A stretch of DNA of 28,553 nucleotides from Chlamydomonas sphaeroides (lineage: Eukaryota; Chlorophyta; Chlorophyceae; Chlamydomonadales; Chlamydomonadaceae): NCBI GenBank assembly GCA_001662425.1, contig BDDC01000762.1:16535-45087 (forward strand). The letters are read 5' to 3'. The translations under genes were made by a program, and so were the position numbers. The notes beneath the pieces are model-generated. The model ran no database searches, had not been told where the DNA came from, and saw only the letters and a list, made by a program, of their open reading frames with translations. Numbering within the stretch: position 1 is the first letter of the stretch; each line of letters begins with the position of its first letter. Below, piece after piece: positions 10,000-20,939 of this stretch.

Positions 10000-10200
10000 C
10001 AGCAGCGGCGCGGCGCGCCCACTGCTGCCGGTTGGCCTCCCACGCTCAGCCGTGGCAGCGTGGGCGCCGTAACCCGTGAGCGACCGGAGGGCGGGAGCTT
10101 GACGGGCTAGCAGTACCTTGGGTGACCAGCCTGACCGTGCAGACAGCGCGGCGCGTCCACTGCAGCCTGGTGGCCTCACACGCTCCCAGTGGGGCGCGCC
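10000..10200. repeat. Diverged tandem duplication, period about 139 bp
   Basis: Sequence at 10000-10069 recurs at 10139-10200 with shared blocks GCGCGGCGCG, CCACTGC, TGGCCTC and CACGCTC in the same order. No coding function is visible. It lies between the dispersed repeat and the ZEP 3' end. Confidence 0.5.
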
Positions 10201-10354
10201 GCATTGCACTCAAGCGGCGCCAGCCTCCAGCCATGGCCAGCCAGCCAGGGAATGGACCTGCCCACAAGCCCGGGCAATCGCTGTCGATCTGCCTAAGAGG
10301 TACATGCTTGTTCGGCAGCCTAATGGCGAGGGTACCGGCAATCGCTGGCGTTCA

Positions 10355-10359
10355 TTACA
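10355..10359 (-). terminator. Candidate polyadenylation signal of ZEP (TGTAA)
   Basis: TGTAA, the usual volvocine polyadenylation signal, reads on the minus strand here. It is the first one after the ZEP stop codon on that strand. It implies a 3' UTR of about 1.2 kb (10340-11523). Read on the minus strand, that stretch is rich in TG and TTTG, a composition common in these 3' UTRs. Confidence 0.4.
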
Positions 10360-11523
10360 CTCCGCCAGACTGCGCGGCGCGGCTTGGACGCCCGCGCCTG
10401 CTGCGCGCCGCGGCATCCTCGCACGCCGCCGCCACTGCCACCCGGGGGCCGCACGACTGGGCTCCCCGCTCATCGTGTAGCGTCCAGGCGCCACCTCTCC
10501 GACGCGCAGGCGCGCCAACAAATAGAAACAAAATGTACCAGTTGTCGCCCCTGCAGCTCGCGACAAACAAACAAAAGCGAGACGAACACCCACCATAAAA
10601 CCACGCGGTCCAACCACGCCGCGGCGCAGCGCGCGCCGGCAATACTGCCGCCGCGCGAGCGCAGTGACAGTGGCGCCGACTGTCCAACGCCGCTACGAAT
10701 GCATCCAACCACTACGCACGACGACAACAGCAAAACAAAACCGTACAGCACACGCCAAAGGCCGCACCCACCAGGCACTCGTGCGGCATCTCGCTCAGCT
10801 CACACACGCAGACACGCCGCATTGGCACCCCCGTTCTCGCATGATCCCAACCACCAGCGCCGACCCCTCGCAAGTACGACGCACACCGGCTCTCCTCGGC
10901 ACCGCCGCGCGCCTCTCGAGGCACTCCCCTCGGCAACCGCACCGCTCCAGCTGACACCACTGGGCTCTCCATGCGCTCCGGCCCCTCCTCGTCAACTCAT
11001 GCTCTTCAACGCCGCCTGCTCGCGCTGCTGACCCGCTCTCCGTGAGCCGTACCTAGCTACATACAACCTTGACAGGCCCGCCCTGCCCTGCCATACGGAT
11101 CCCCGGCCCCGGACTAGCGCTGCCCCCAACGCCGACGACCAGACCTGTCAATTAGCTCCTGCGCTCACACCGTCCGCATGGCCCCCGAGTACAGCCTGCC
11201 CGATGCCCCATAGCTCGCAGTATGTAGGATCTCTTCTCTACCCCGGAATCTCGTCTCTCCAGCCCAAGCGGCTCGCCTCGGCCCCAACCGGCGTGCCAGC
11301 GAAGCGGCGGCTGCCGCAGCCTCCATCAGAAGCCGCAACCGCGACTGCTCCCCGGCGCCAGCGAAGAGCTCCAGCCCACACGCCCGGTGCGGAAGCGCCC
11401 TACGCCACCACCATGCGGGGCTGGCCGTTGAGCGGGTCCCGCACCTTGCCGACCTGCGTTAGGTGGCAACGAGGGGACACAGCGGAGCGGGAGTTAGTCG
11501 CTGGGCAGGAGCCACCACCGGTC
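10360..11523 (-). other. Probable ZEP 3' UTR
   Basis: No conserved frame is seen on either strand. The strand bias (CA-rich on +, TG-rich on -), with motifs such as TTTGTTTGT read on the minus strand, fits a long 3' untranslated region of the minus-strand ZEP gene rather than another gene. Confidence 0.45.
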
Positions 11524-14500
11524 TCAACCGCCGCGATTGCAATGTCGACGCAACCCATCGTCCCCGATCACGTCCACTACGAGTGGCAAGGAAACGTCAC
11601 CGCCGCCCACCTGCAGCGTCCTGTAGCGCTCGCCGCTCAGCTCATCGGTCCGCAGCGACACGTGCTGCATCTTGACCTTGAACGTCTCGTGGCTGGGGTG
11701 CCGCCCGAACTCCACACAGTCGCCCGGCCACAGCGTCACCGTGGCGCCGTCCGCCAGGCGCTTGCCGTTGACCCAGGTGCCAGCGCCCGTGGCCAGGTCG
11801 CGCAGCAGGAACTCCGACGTCGACGTCGAGGTGCCCGAGGCCGAGGCGCCAGAGTGCCACACCTGCGGATGCGCGGGGAGGCGGGTTCGCGGTTGCGCCA
11901 CTGGGCGGGACATCACGCCTTCATCCCCCCAACAGAGCACGTCCGTCGCCTGCCGCTCCCCACCGCCCACATCCCCACGCGCGGCTCACCTCAGCGTGGC
12001 GCTCGTGCACGTGCACGTCGTCCACCCACAGGTCCGGGCGCGCGCCGGCGCCCGAGCTGCAGCGGCCCACCACAGACGGCTTGTCGCCGATGTAGATGCC
12101 CTTGCACTGCGCCGAGGAGGTCGCGTCGCTGGGCGCTGCGCCGGCCGCCGCGCCCGCCGCCGGGGAGCGCTCCGCAACCAGCAGCCAGTCGGCGTGTGAG
12201 GCGTGCACGATGCTGGCGTCGCTCGCCATGAACTCGGCGAACCGCGACTCGGCAAAGGCCTGGCGGCGAAAACCGAACGGGTTGCGGCGGGTCAAGCCAG
12301 GTCCCAACGGGCACCCAGCGCCCCGCCACAACCGAGCCGAGCAGTGAAGCCTGGTACTATTTGAAGCCAGTGCGTCCCCACCCCTCCTACGGCCCTCACC
12401 TTGGGCTTGTCGCCGAGCGAGCAGTAGCTGGTGCGGTTGGGCGACACGTGGTCCGTGTTGCCGCCCAGCACCCAGTCCAGCACGCCGGGCATCGTGAGCA
12501 GCATCACCAGCCGTCCAATCACGCGGCCGGGGTGCGGGATGCGCAGCGACTCAACCGCCTTGCTCCAGCCCTCGCCCAGGTAGCACTTGTAGGTGCTGGC
12601 CATGAAGGCGGCCATGCCCGCCATGCCGTGGATGGCCGACACGCGCATCATGCGGTTGTCCTGGTACTTCTTAAGCGTGCCGCTCACGTCCACGGAAGAG
12701 GCGTTGCCGCCGGCGGCCTCCACGGCGCGGCCCAGGTCGATGGCGAGCTCGTAGGCGTCCTCGATGGCCATGCAGCCGCCCTGGCCCAGGTTGGGCTGCA
12801 TGGCGTGCGCAGAGTCGCCCAGCAGCGCCACGCGGCCCTTGGCCCAGGTGAAGATGGGCGGCCTGGATGACACGAGGGGGAGCAACAGGGGGTTCGGGTT
12901 GAGGCAGTCTGGACAGGGCGGCGGCGCCCCAGCCTACGCAGCAGCGGCCGGCCCATCCTAGTCCTCCACGGCCTAGCATGCCGAGGCGCATGCATGGCCT
13001 CGTGCGACGACACCGGCATCGACAGCCCCAGATCGGATCGCAGCACCGCGCGGCGTGGGTCGTGCGCGACGCACCTGTCGAAGATGTCGCGCCGCAGCAC
13101 GTCCTCCTCGGGCGTGGCCTTGATCAGGTCCACCACATTGTCGTTCCAGTGGCCGAAGATCTGCAGCAGCCGCTCCTTGCGCGTGCCCTCAGCGTCCGTG
13201 CCGTAGGGCTCCTCCTTGTGGAAGCCGTACCTGCGGGCGGCGCCGTGGCGGGCGGGTGAGTGCCGTGCGGCGAGGGCGATACGAGCGGGCGGGTCCTAGG
13301 GAACTGGAAAATGTGACGGCGTCAGATGAGGACGCCGCGGGGATTGTAGAGTACGGCAGTGCGAATGCATGCGGGTGCTGGTGGCAGACCCCAAGCGGGC
13401 CGTGTGCGGTGGTGGGCTCAGTGGCAAAATGGATTGGATGTGTCAGGAATCCACGATAAGGAATAATAAGCTTCGTCCTTGTCCACCACCGCGACAGCCG
13501 TGCTGCTGCGTCCGCCGTGCTGTTGCCAACAATGGCTGTCTGCTTGTTATACCCCAGCGTGAGAGTCAGACGTTCTTCCAAACCGAAGCCCCAAAGCGCC
13601 GTCCCCAACAAACTCCATACCCACCGCAATTGCGCCCCTGGCCCGTGCCCTCCTCCCCCGGCCCAAGGACCGCTGCGCCTAGCCGGTCGGTACCCACCAC
13701 TGCATCTTGCCGCCGCCCACGTCGCTGCTCACGAAATACTGGCCGTTGCCCAGGAACACGCGGTAGCCTACAATGTCGATGTCGGCCGGCGTGAAGTCAG
13801 AAATGCCTGAAGGATGAAGGCATTCGCGGCGCGCACGGCAGCCTCAGCTTCGGGCACTTAAACCTTTGCAGCGCCGCCTCTTCCGCCCCACACAGCGTCC
13901 CCGGCCCTGTCTGGCCCCACCCCGCCCCGCCACGCACCCGTGTAGCAGGTGTAGCCGCTGTAGTTGGGCTTGGTCTCGCCAATAAGCTGCTTGCGGATCT
14001 TGGACCAGATGCCGTCCGCGCCAATGAGCATATCGCCGGTAAACACGCGGCCGTCCTCCAGCGTCACGTGCACCTGCGGCGGCAAGCGAGTGGGGCACGG
14101 TTGGAAAGGGGCGTGAGGGGGAGGTCGTGCTGGTTGATGAGATATGCTGCGCTTGCCACGCATACGTAAATACGCGGCCCGTGCCGCCGCACCGAGTCGT
14201 GCTGGCACGCTCATCTGCATGCCCAGACGGACACCATGCGTAGCCGCGCCTGGATGCGACCAGCATTCTGCGATAGCCGCGATGCCCATCGCCCGATGCG
14301 CTAGGTCCTACTCGGTCTGGCTTGACCTAGCTGATTGTAGTGTGTGGGGCACAGTTCCTTCATCCGGTATCGCTGATCTGGTCCTGCTCATCTTCGCTCT
14401 CGAACCGTCCTCACTACCGATGTGGCCCTGGCCCCCGTCCCCCTCTGCCGTTCATATCGCTTATTGCCACTCATCCCGTGCACGTGAGCACAACGGGCCT

Positions 14501-16132
14501 CCGCTTGCCCACCGCATCACCGCGCACTGCCCGAAGGACCCCGCCCTCGTCTTCCGTAACACCCCTCAGTCGCACCTGCGAGCCGCCCTGCTCGGCGCGC
14601 TCCTCAAACTGAGTCACACAGCAGCCGTTCTGGATCACGTCGGGCCCGCCGTAGCTGAGGGGGACATCAGTCATGGCCGGGTGCAAGTAGGAGTGTCAGC
14701 CACGGGCCGCGAGGCAAGAGCCGCGGGCCTCAGCCACCAAATAGGCCGCCGCTGGCCTGTTGAAAGCCTCTAGGGTACAGCCACCCAACATGCGCCGCGT
14801 CTCAGCGCATGCATGCATGCCACCTACTCCCCGCCAAATGTCTGATGCCGTGTTCCTGTGCGTCTCAAATCTCTGATGCCCTGTTCCAGTGCGTCTCTGC
14901 AGATCAACTGCAAGCTGTGCTCACCGCTCCACAGCGCGGGCGAGGATCTCCTGCAGAGTGACGCGGCTGATGACGCGAGTCACGGGCAGGCCCTTGCTGA
15001 CGGCGGGGTGGAACGTGTCGAACTTGACGTACCTACGGCGGTACAAGGTACAGTGTATGGGAAGGGGCCTGAGTATGGGAAACATTTGGCGTAAACTGCT
15101 TCCCATAGTAGCGCATCAGGTGAAACAGCACCCCAGGCGTCCCGGGGGTGGGGGGCAAAGCTAACTAGGGGTTGCAGAGCACCAGAAGGACTGCGCGCAG
15201 CGCTGCTGCTCATAGCACGAAATGTCAAGGAACGCGGGCGCACGATTGAAAACTGAAGGGCTAACGAGCGGAACAGCTGACAGGAAAAGACAGTTTGTGC
15301 CGCTGGGGGCTGGCAGCTGACAACTGAAGTCCCGCGCTGGTACCAGGCGCCTCTGTTGCTCCCAAGTCCCATGCTACGCTGCAGTGCGCTGGTAGAGGCC
15401 AACCAAGGCGCTCACCATTCGCCGGTCAGGCCATCGCATAGACCGTTGACGCGGTCTCCAGTGATGCAGCCGGCCGCTAGGACCTCTGCGGCGGTCTCAG
15501 GGTCGATCGCCTCGAGGGCAGCCAGTGCGTTGCTTTGTACCTGTGGCAAGGCCCGAGGCACAGCCAGGGCGCAACAGTGAATCGCGGTGCTCAAGGGGTA
15601 CGATGGACGGTACGCACGCCACGTCGCCGAGCACCGGAACGGCCGAAGGATCACGCGTCTCAAGCAGGTCGTAAGGTTTCGAATAATACCGAGCGTTCTG
15701 TGCAAACCGCGGATGACAGACGAAAGCGCGCAAACGCACCTGGATGGGTCCCCGGTACTTGCCCTCTCCGCGAATAGCGGTAAGGTCGCGCTCAAAGACC
15801 TTGACCTCAAAGCCCTGCTTGAGGAGCGCAACGGCAAGCACAAGGCCGCCGATGCCAGCGCCCGCGACGATGACCTTCATCGGCTTGTCGCCGCGGCCCT
15901 GGTGAGCAGCTTGCGCCATCGATTTGGCAGTCTCAGCAGTCGATGTTGCTTGAGTCACGACAGTCCGGCGCATAGGCGCCAGGGACATAGCAGGGGCGTG
16001 CGTCTCCAGAAGCGGCGCCATCAGCATAGGCGCGCGCGTGCCAACCAACGGCATCGCGGGAGCCAGAACACCCCCGGAGACGACGGAGCGGCCAGCGGCC
16101 GCCCGCATAGCAGTCGGGTTGCCGGCCAACAT
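11524..16132 (-). CDS. ZEP: Zeaxanthin epoxidase, chloroplast
   Basis: FAD-dependent monooxygenase that epoxidises zeaxanthin to antheraxanthin and violaxanthin in the plastid: the return arm of the xanthophyll cycle. Exons (minus): 16132-15740, 15540-15416, 15032-14925, 14654-14576, 14073-13938, 13806-13698, 13230-13075, 12862-12400, 12259-11990, 11862-11524; phases agree and give 725 aa. Residues 1-80 form a Ser/Ala/Arg-rich transit peptide. The dinucleotide fold is at VIVAGAGIGG (87-96), followed by ERDLTAIRGEGKYRGPIQ. The DG motif is GDMLIGADGIWSK (248-260) and the GD motif GRVALLGDSAHAMQPN (378-393), the FAD signatures of this flavoprotein class. PHPGRV and MLDWVLGGN-like blocks follow. 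A C-terminal FHA domain (about 570-700, with DLATGAGTWVNGKRL) is kept, as in plant ZEP. Length fits algal and plant ZEP (about 660-760 aa). PSAN lies upstream on the same strand. Confidence 0.95.
14841..14897. repeat. Tandem repeat, two copies of about 31 bp, in a ZEP intron
   Basis: The block TCTGATGCC(G/C)TGTTCC followed by GTGCGTCTC occurs at 14841-14866 and again at 14872-14897. Both lie in ZEP intron 3, close to its 5' end. No function is evident. Confidence 0.7.
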
Positions 16133-17278
16133 TCTGCTTCCGAAGAATAGCCCTAGGACTTCAGTATTGTGCCTGAGCAGCCTACGTAGATGTCTGGCGC
16201 GTCAAGGCTCGTTAATTTAGTTTGGGGCTGGAGGGCTGCAAGGATGTTCAAGTCGCTGTTCTGGCGACCGATCGCCCCATGCAGCCAAATCTAGGCGAAA
16301 GCTGCACCAAAGTCCCCCACTGCTGGCGCGTTGTGCTCATTATCCAAACAGCTAATATCCTGGATGACTTTGAGTGGCGAGCGTTGGTCTCGGCGAAATT
16401 GATATGATGATACTGGGAAACCTGCGCAAATGGTGCAGACGGCACAATGCCATCCGTTACGAGCAAGAATTTCACAGCTCACCAATGGATAGCGCTTGCG
16501 ATGCGCTGGTCATGACCCCGGGTCGACGCTGCTGCCCCCTTCTGCTCGCGCGCGCCCCCTGCTCCTTCACTTCCCCATCTGCCCGTTGCCTAACATGGAT
16601 CTTCTATGCCGCCCATCACTCTCCCACATCCGTACCTGCACTGCTGGGTGGTCAGGTGCCGCTGGCTTTGCACGGACGGAGGGGAGCCCGGGTCCCCTGG
16701 GGACGCCCGGGACACGCGTGTCGGCACGGATGGTGTCTGCTGGTGGTATGCATACGGTAGCCACCTTGCCATGCTGATGAAGTCGTCTGCAGGGACGATG
16801 AGGTTCCTGCGTCCCACGCATTCAGCCAGGTGATCGCCCTTCCGGGGGCTCCATGCGCCCTAAATGATACGGACCCCACCGCAGTCGCATCCGGCACCGG
16901 CTGGATCTGGTGCGGAGCGCTGTGATTCTGTGATGCCGATACTAACGAACAATGGAACACCCGCTAGGGCACCTGACTCCATAACAGGGGAGCCCCTGCT
17001 TCATGAGGCCCCATGCCGGGAACCCCAACACAATGCTTGTTTAGTTCGCTGAAGGCGCACCGCTGCGATCTGGCCCGCCAAGCATGGGCGTCTCTGAAAG
17101 TCGCGAAGGCCAGCACTTGGATCACTGATTCATGATCCCCACGGGCTGGCACCCCCACAGCCCGATTTCGCCGTTGTCGTCTGAGGTCTTTGGATCTGGG
17201 CAGCTGCAGAAGGCAGCTGGCCATCAGGGGCATGCGCCTGCCATCCGGCAGCAAACACCCGGCTATCGCCGCGCGTCA
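16133..17278 (-). other. ZEP upstream region
   Basis: About 1.1 kb between the ZEP start codon and the candidate PSAN polyadenylation signal, so it should hold the ZEP promoter and 5' UTR. No protein-like frame is seen. A strong GC hairpin, CCCGGG-TCCCC paired with GGGGA-CG-CCCGGG, lies at 16687-16711. The 300 bases nearest ZEP are less GC-rich, with an AT-rich spot (TTAATTTA) near 16211, but no clear TATA box. Confidence 0.4.
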
Positions 17279-17283
17279 TTACA
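17279..17283 (-). terminator. Candidate polyadenylation signal of PSAN (TGTAA)
   Basis: TGTAA on the minus strand about 460 bases after the PSAN stop codon, a usual 3' UTR length for these algae. The stretch 17284-17745 between them has no conserved frame and is taken as PSAN 3' UTR. Confidence 0.5.
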
Positions 17284-17745
17284 CTTCTGTTTGCGGGCTG
17301 CATGCCAGCCATGCACGCACATGAGCCGGATGCGCTCACACGAATGCTACGTTTGGGGTGCTCGCGCGCACTGAGCGTCGCCGAGCCCTCCTCGCCCAAA
17401 CTGCCCCAACCAGGTACACACTACCGCCGCCCCGGGCACAGACCGGGTGGGTCCACACGCGGCATGGGGCCTCGCCCGGCCGTCCGCAGGGCGGGGCACC
17501 AAGGTTTGCTCTTCTCTGTGTTGCATAACCATGGGGTCGGCGCAGGCGCCGCGACAGCAGGTGCCGCGCACGACAGCGCCTCGCCCTCACACCACCGCGG
17601 CGCGTCCCATGCAGGGGAGCGCGCCGGGCCGGGCCCTCATATGCAGATGCGGTCTGACCGACAAAAAAACGCCAGAGCGCGCCTGCTCAGGACCCTCCGC
17701 TAACCATCCGCCCCGACGTCCTAGCTCAACGCCATAGCAAGGCGT

Positions 17746-18929
17746 TTACTTGGAGCGCAGGGTGAACTTGGAGGCGCAGCTCTTGGCGTCCTTGCCCTGC
17801 AGGGTGCGGAGCACGACAGAGGAAGACCAGCGAGGAGAGCTTCAGCGCAACCACACGGCGCGCCGCTCAAGTCTACTCATCGAAGTATCCGTTGCCATGT
17901 CGCCGACGCCAAGAGCATGGGACCGGGGAAGCAGCCCCAAACCCGCATTGTTCACCGCTGCGGCGTTTGAAGCCCAGTGCCGCTGCTGCACAGCACACCA
18001 AACCCACCTCGCACTCCAGCTTGATGTCGTCGGCGATGTACTTGACACCGCCCTTCTTGAACGAAACCTCCTCGCATCCGAAAAAGTTGTCAGGGAAGGC
18101 GCAAGTCTTATCGTACACCTGTCGTACAAAGCAGTGGGGCATGTGGGGCAGGGAAAGACGCTCAGGGCAGGGCAGGGCAGTGCAGGGCGGGACGGGAAGG
18201 CGTGAAGACCGTGTCGAGGATCGCTGGGGGAGGATCGCTGATCATGGCTACTTAGGGAGCATGCTGCGGATCGAGGCGACGGCGCAAGTCGAGATGGGTC
18301 CATGTAGGCAAACATCATGCGCACTAGGTGCCATTCGCCCTCACGGTGCGGCTGCGAGCCAGGTTGGCGTAGCTGGTCGCCAGGCGCTTCTTGTCGTTCA
18401 GCGCCTTGTTGGCGGCCGACTTGGCCAGCAGGTCCTCAGTCTGTTGTTCGAGGGGGGCGGGGCATGCGGAGGCAAGGACGCGTTGGAAACGGGCGGGATG
18501 GAGGCGAGGGCGCTCGCGCGGGGCTGTGGCAAGCGGGGGGTGGCCGATGAGAGCCGGCGAGCTGGGAAGGGGACGAGGAGAACCGCCAGCAGAGGGGCGT
18601 GGCAAAGAAGCTGCTCACCACGCTGGCGTTGGCAGCGGGGGCCAGGGCGGCAAGGCCGAGCAGGGCGCCCAGGCCGAGCAGCTGCAGAAGGGGAAAGGCC
18701 AAGAGTGCGAGGCAGGCACCGTGTCAAAGCAGCTCGCGGGAACAGTTGCAAGTATTATGGGTCGATGACACGTTGCATATGATCGCAAACTGACAGCACT
18801 GGCTCTGAGGCGTGGAACCCAACAAGAATTGTGCTTGCAGCGCACCTCGCGGCGCGACGACGCCTGAGCGCGGCACACCACCGCGCTGGAGCGCGAGGGG
18901 CGGGCCGAAGCCTTAACGCTGCAAGACAT
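17746..18929 (-). CDS. PSAN: Photosystem I reaction centre subunit N, chloroplast lumen
   Basis: Small extrinsic PSI subunit on the lumenal side, which in plants helps plastocyanin dock. Exons (minus): 18929-18846, 18681-18619, 18440-18345, 18118-18008, 17796-17746, all phase 0, giving 134 aa. Residues 1-28 (Ser/Arg/Ala-rich) act as stromal transit peptide. SRRE followed by LLGLGALLGLAALAP and the cleavage motif ANA (residue 47) is a twin-arginine thylakoid signal; plant PsaN is known to use that route. The mature part has NKALNDKKRLATSYANLARS, FPDNFFGCEE and YIADDIKLECEGKD, all matching plant PsaN, and four cysteines probably in disulfides. Mature length is about 87 aa, the family size. The ATG lies nine bases before a possible splice acceptor (TCTTGCAG), so a further upstream exon with another start is possible. 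Confidence 0.93.
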
Positions 18930-20939
18930 GGGACAAGGCCGCAAGGCGAGAGAGCTTTAGCAACAATCTGTGCGAGGTCGCCGCCTCAGCGGCTGAACGA
19001 CTAGCGACTTCAACATGCTGCATGTGGCTCCACGCGAGCCGCATAGGCTGACATACAATGGGCGCTTTCGTTGCTTGCAGCATAACAAGTCACCCGCTTG
19101 CATGAGCTTAGCGCTCACCTCTGAGCACGCATCGAGACGGCCATTGCTGCGATTGAGGTTTGTGCGGTCTCAGAGGGCTAGCTCGTGGGACAAAGCTAGC
19201 AGGCGCATATCGAGGTGCTCAGGAAGCAGAGGGATGCGCCGTACACAGATCTGCGTGCCGTGTTTTGTTTCTTTCTCCGCCCCCTTCGCCCCATGAAAAT
19301 ACCCGCCCCCCACCCCGTCCCCATATCCCCTCCCTCCGCCTCCTCCCCTCTTCCGCTTCCCTCCTCACACTTCACCTCGCAGAGACAACGCCGACATCAC
19401 CGGCCAAGGTGCCGCCAGGGGCAGCACAGCTAGCCAGGGCGGTGCCGCCTGGGGTAGCCACGGTGCCGCGACGGAACCCTCGCACCCCCCCCCCAACATG
19501 GCTCCCTTCCTCCCAGGTCTGTATGTAGATTGCGGGGCGCAACAGCTTAGCCTCGCTAGCGTGAGCCGAGGCCGGTGGCTTCACTCATCAGCTCAACTCA
19601 CCGCGGCGCGCTCCAGTGGTACACGTCAACGCCGTCATCTACTACCCACTCCGTGTGGCAAGCACAACTTTCAAGACGGCTACGCTCGGGTAACACATTG
19701 CTTCCAGGGCCGGTTTTCTTGGACGCGTGAGCGCCGGATACCGTGCTGCCTTCGCGTACTTGCGCTTTTGTGAACATGGAACATAGCGCCAACACGCGCC
19801 AACCCCCGACAACGCCCTCACCTTGGCGGCATTACTCGGTGCACGCCTGTGCGGCCCCTGCCCCACTGGAGTCGTGACCCCTGCAGCCATGTGCCGGGCT
19901 TCAAGAGGTGTGGACCCCGTTCAACGCGCCGGCCGCACGTCAGGAGCTCACGACTGATGGCGCTAGAGCCGAAAGCACAGCTGAGGCCTTCAAACGCAAG
20001 CCAGCTGCCAGCACCAAGGCTTGGAGAATAGAGTGGGGTAGCAGCGGCTGCGGCTGCGCTTGGGCGGCCAGCCGCAGAGCTGTCCGCACGGCACAACCCC
20101 CGGCGTCAGCACTGCCGCCGGTGAGCACCCAGAACCGCACCCCTCCATTCGCCAACACCTGCGCTTGTAGACCTCGTCGTTGCCACGAACATTCGCGTGC
20201 GCGGAGGCAGTCCAAGCCTCGGGCTACCGCCGCTGGCATCGGCGGTCCCCTCGGCGCTGGTGGGTCCTGCAAGGGCCGCATGTCAGACCGTGTAAGGCGC
20301 TGCCATCCTTGACACCGTGCGGGACCTTGGCACTCGGCTATGGGGAAAGCAGCGTGTGTGTCGACACTGCGGCAGGCAGAATGAAGCCGAAGTGGAGCAC
20401 ACCAGACCGCGTCGCTCGTGCCACGCAGTTGGAGTCGCGTAGATGGCGAAGCAGCAGCAGAAATGGGCGGCAAGATGCAGACAGCACGTCAACTTGTGGC
20501 GCCGGGTGGCTGATACAAATGCACAGTGGCTGCCGGGCGCTGAACAGGGGCGAGGGCACCGTGGCACCAGGCTCACCAGGGCATCGACACCGGCACCGGC
20601 ATGGGCGGGGCCGACGACGCTTTCGCGCACGGCGCTCCGCCAAGCCAAGGTCTCAATCGCCCCAACTCCATCAGTGCAAGGCCGGCGCTTCGATGGAATA
20701 TGAATGGCTGCTGCGTCTCAAGTGGCTGGTGTCGCCGTGCGTAGGTGCAGCGCCGGGGAAGAGCGGGGGCAAAGGGGCGGGGGGCGTGGAGCACACTCAA
20801 TGCTTTGGACAAACGCCAGAATTGCAGTAGCAACACACCTAGCCCTCGTACCTGCTGCACACGGCAATGGAATTGGGCAGTCACAACTAGTCTGGCGGGT
20901 TAAGCAGACGTCATCGTGACTTGTCGGCATACAAGCTGC
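18930..20939. other. Head-to-head region between PSAN and TGD4-like gene
   Basis: About 2 kb separates two divergent genes and must hold both promoters, and perhaps 5' exons of the TGD4-like gene. I found no recognisable coding sequence. Two minus-strand stretches look slightly more protein-like than background: VLANGGVRFWVLTGG near 20110-20155, and TEWVVDDGVDVYHWSAP near 19610-19660, the latter followed by a perfect GTGAGT donor. They may be remnants, an undetected gene or chance. Confidence 0.35.

Noticed and set aside
9334..10209. 291-codon minus-strand frame over the dispersed repeat
   Set aside because: The homologous copy at 2178-2525 does not keep the frame, so the repeat is not under coding constraint.
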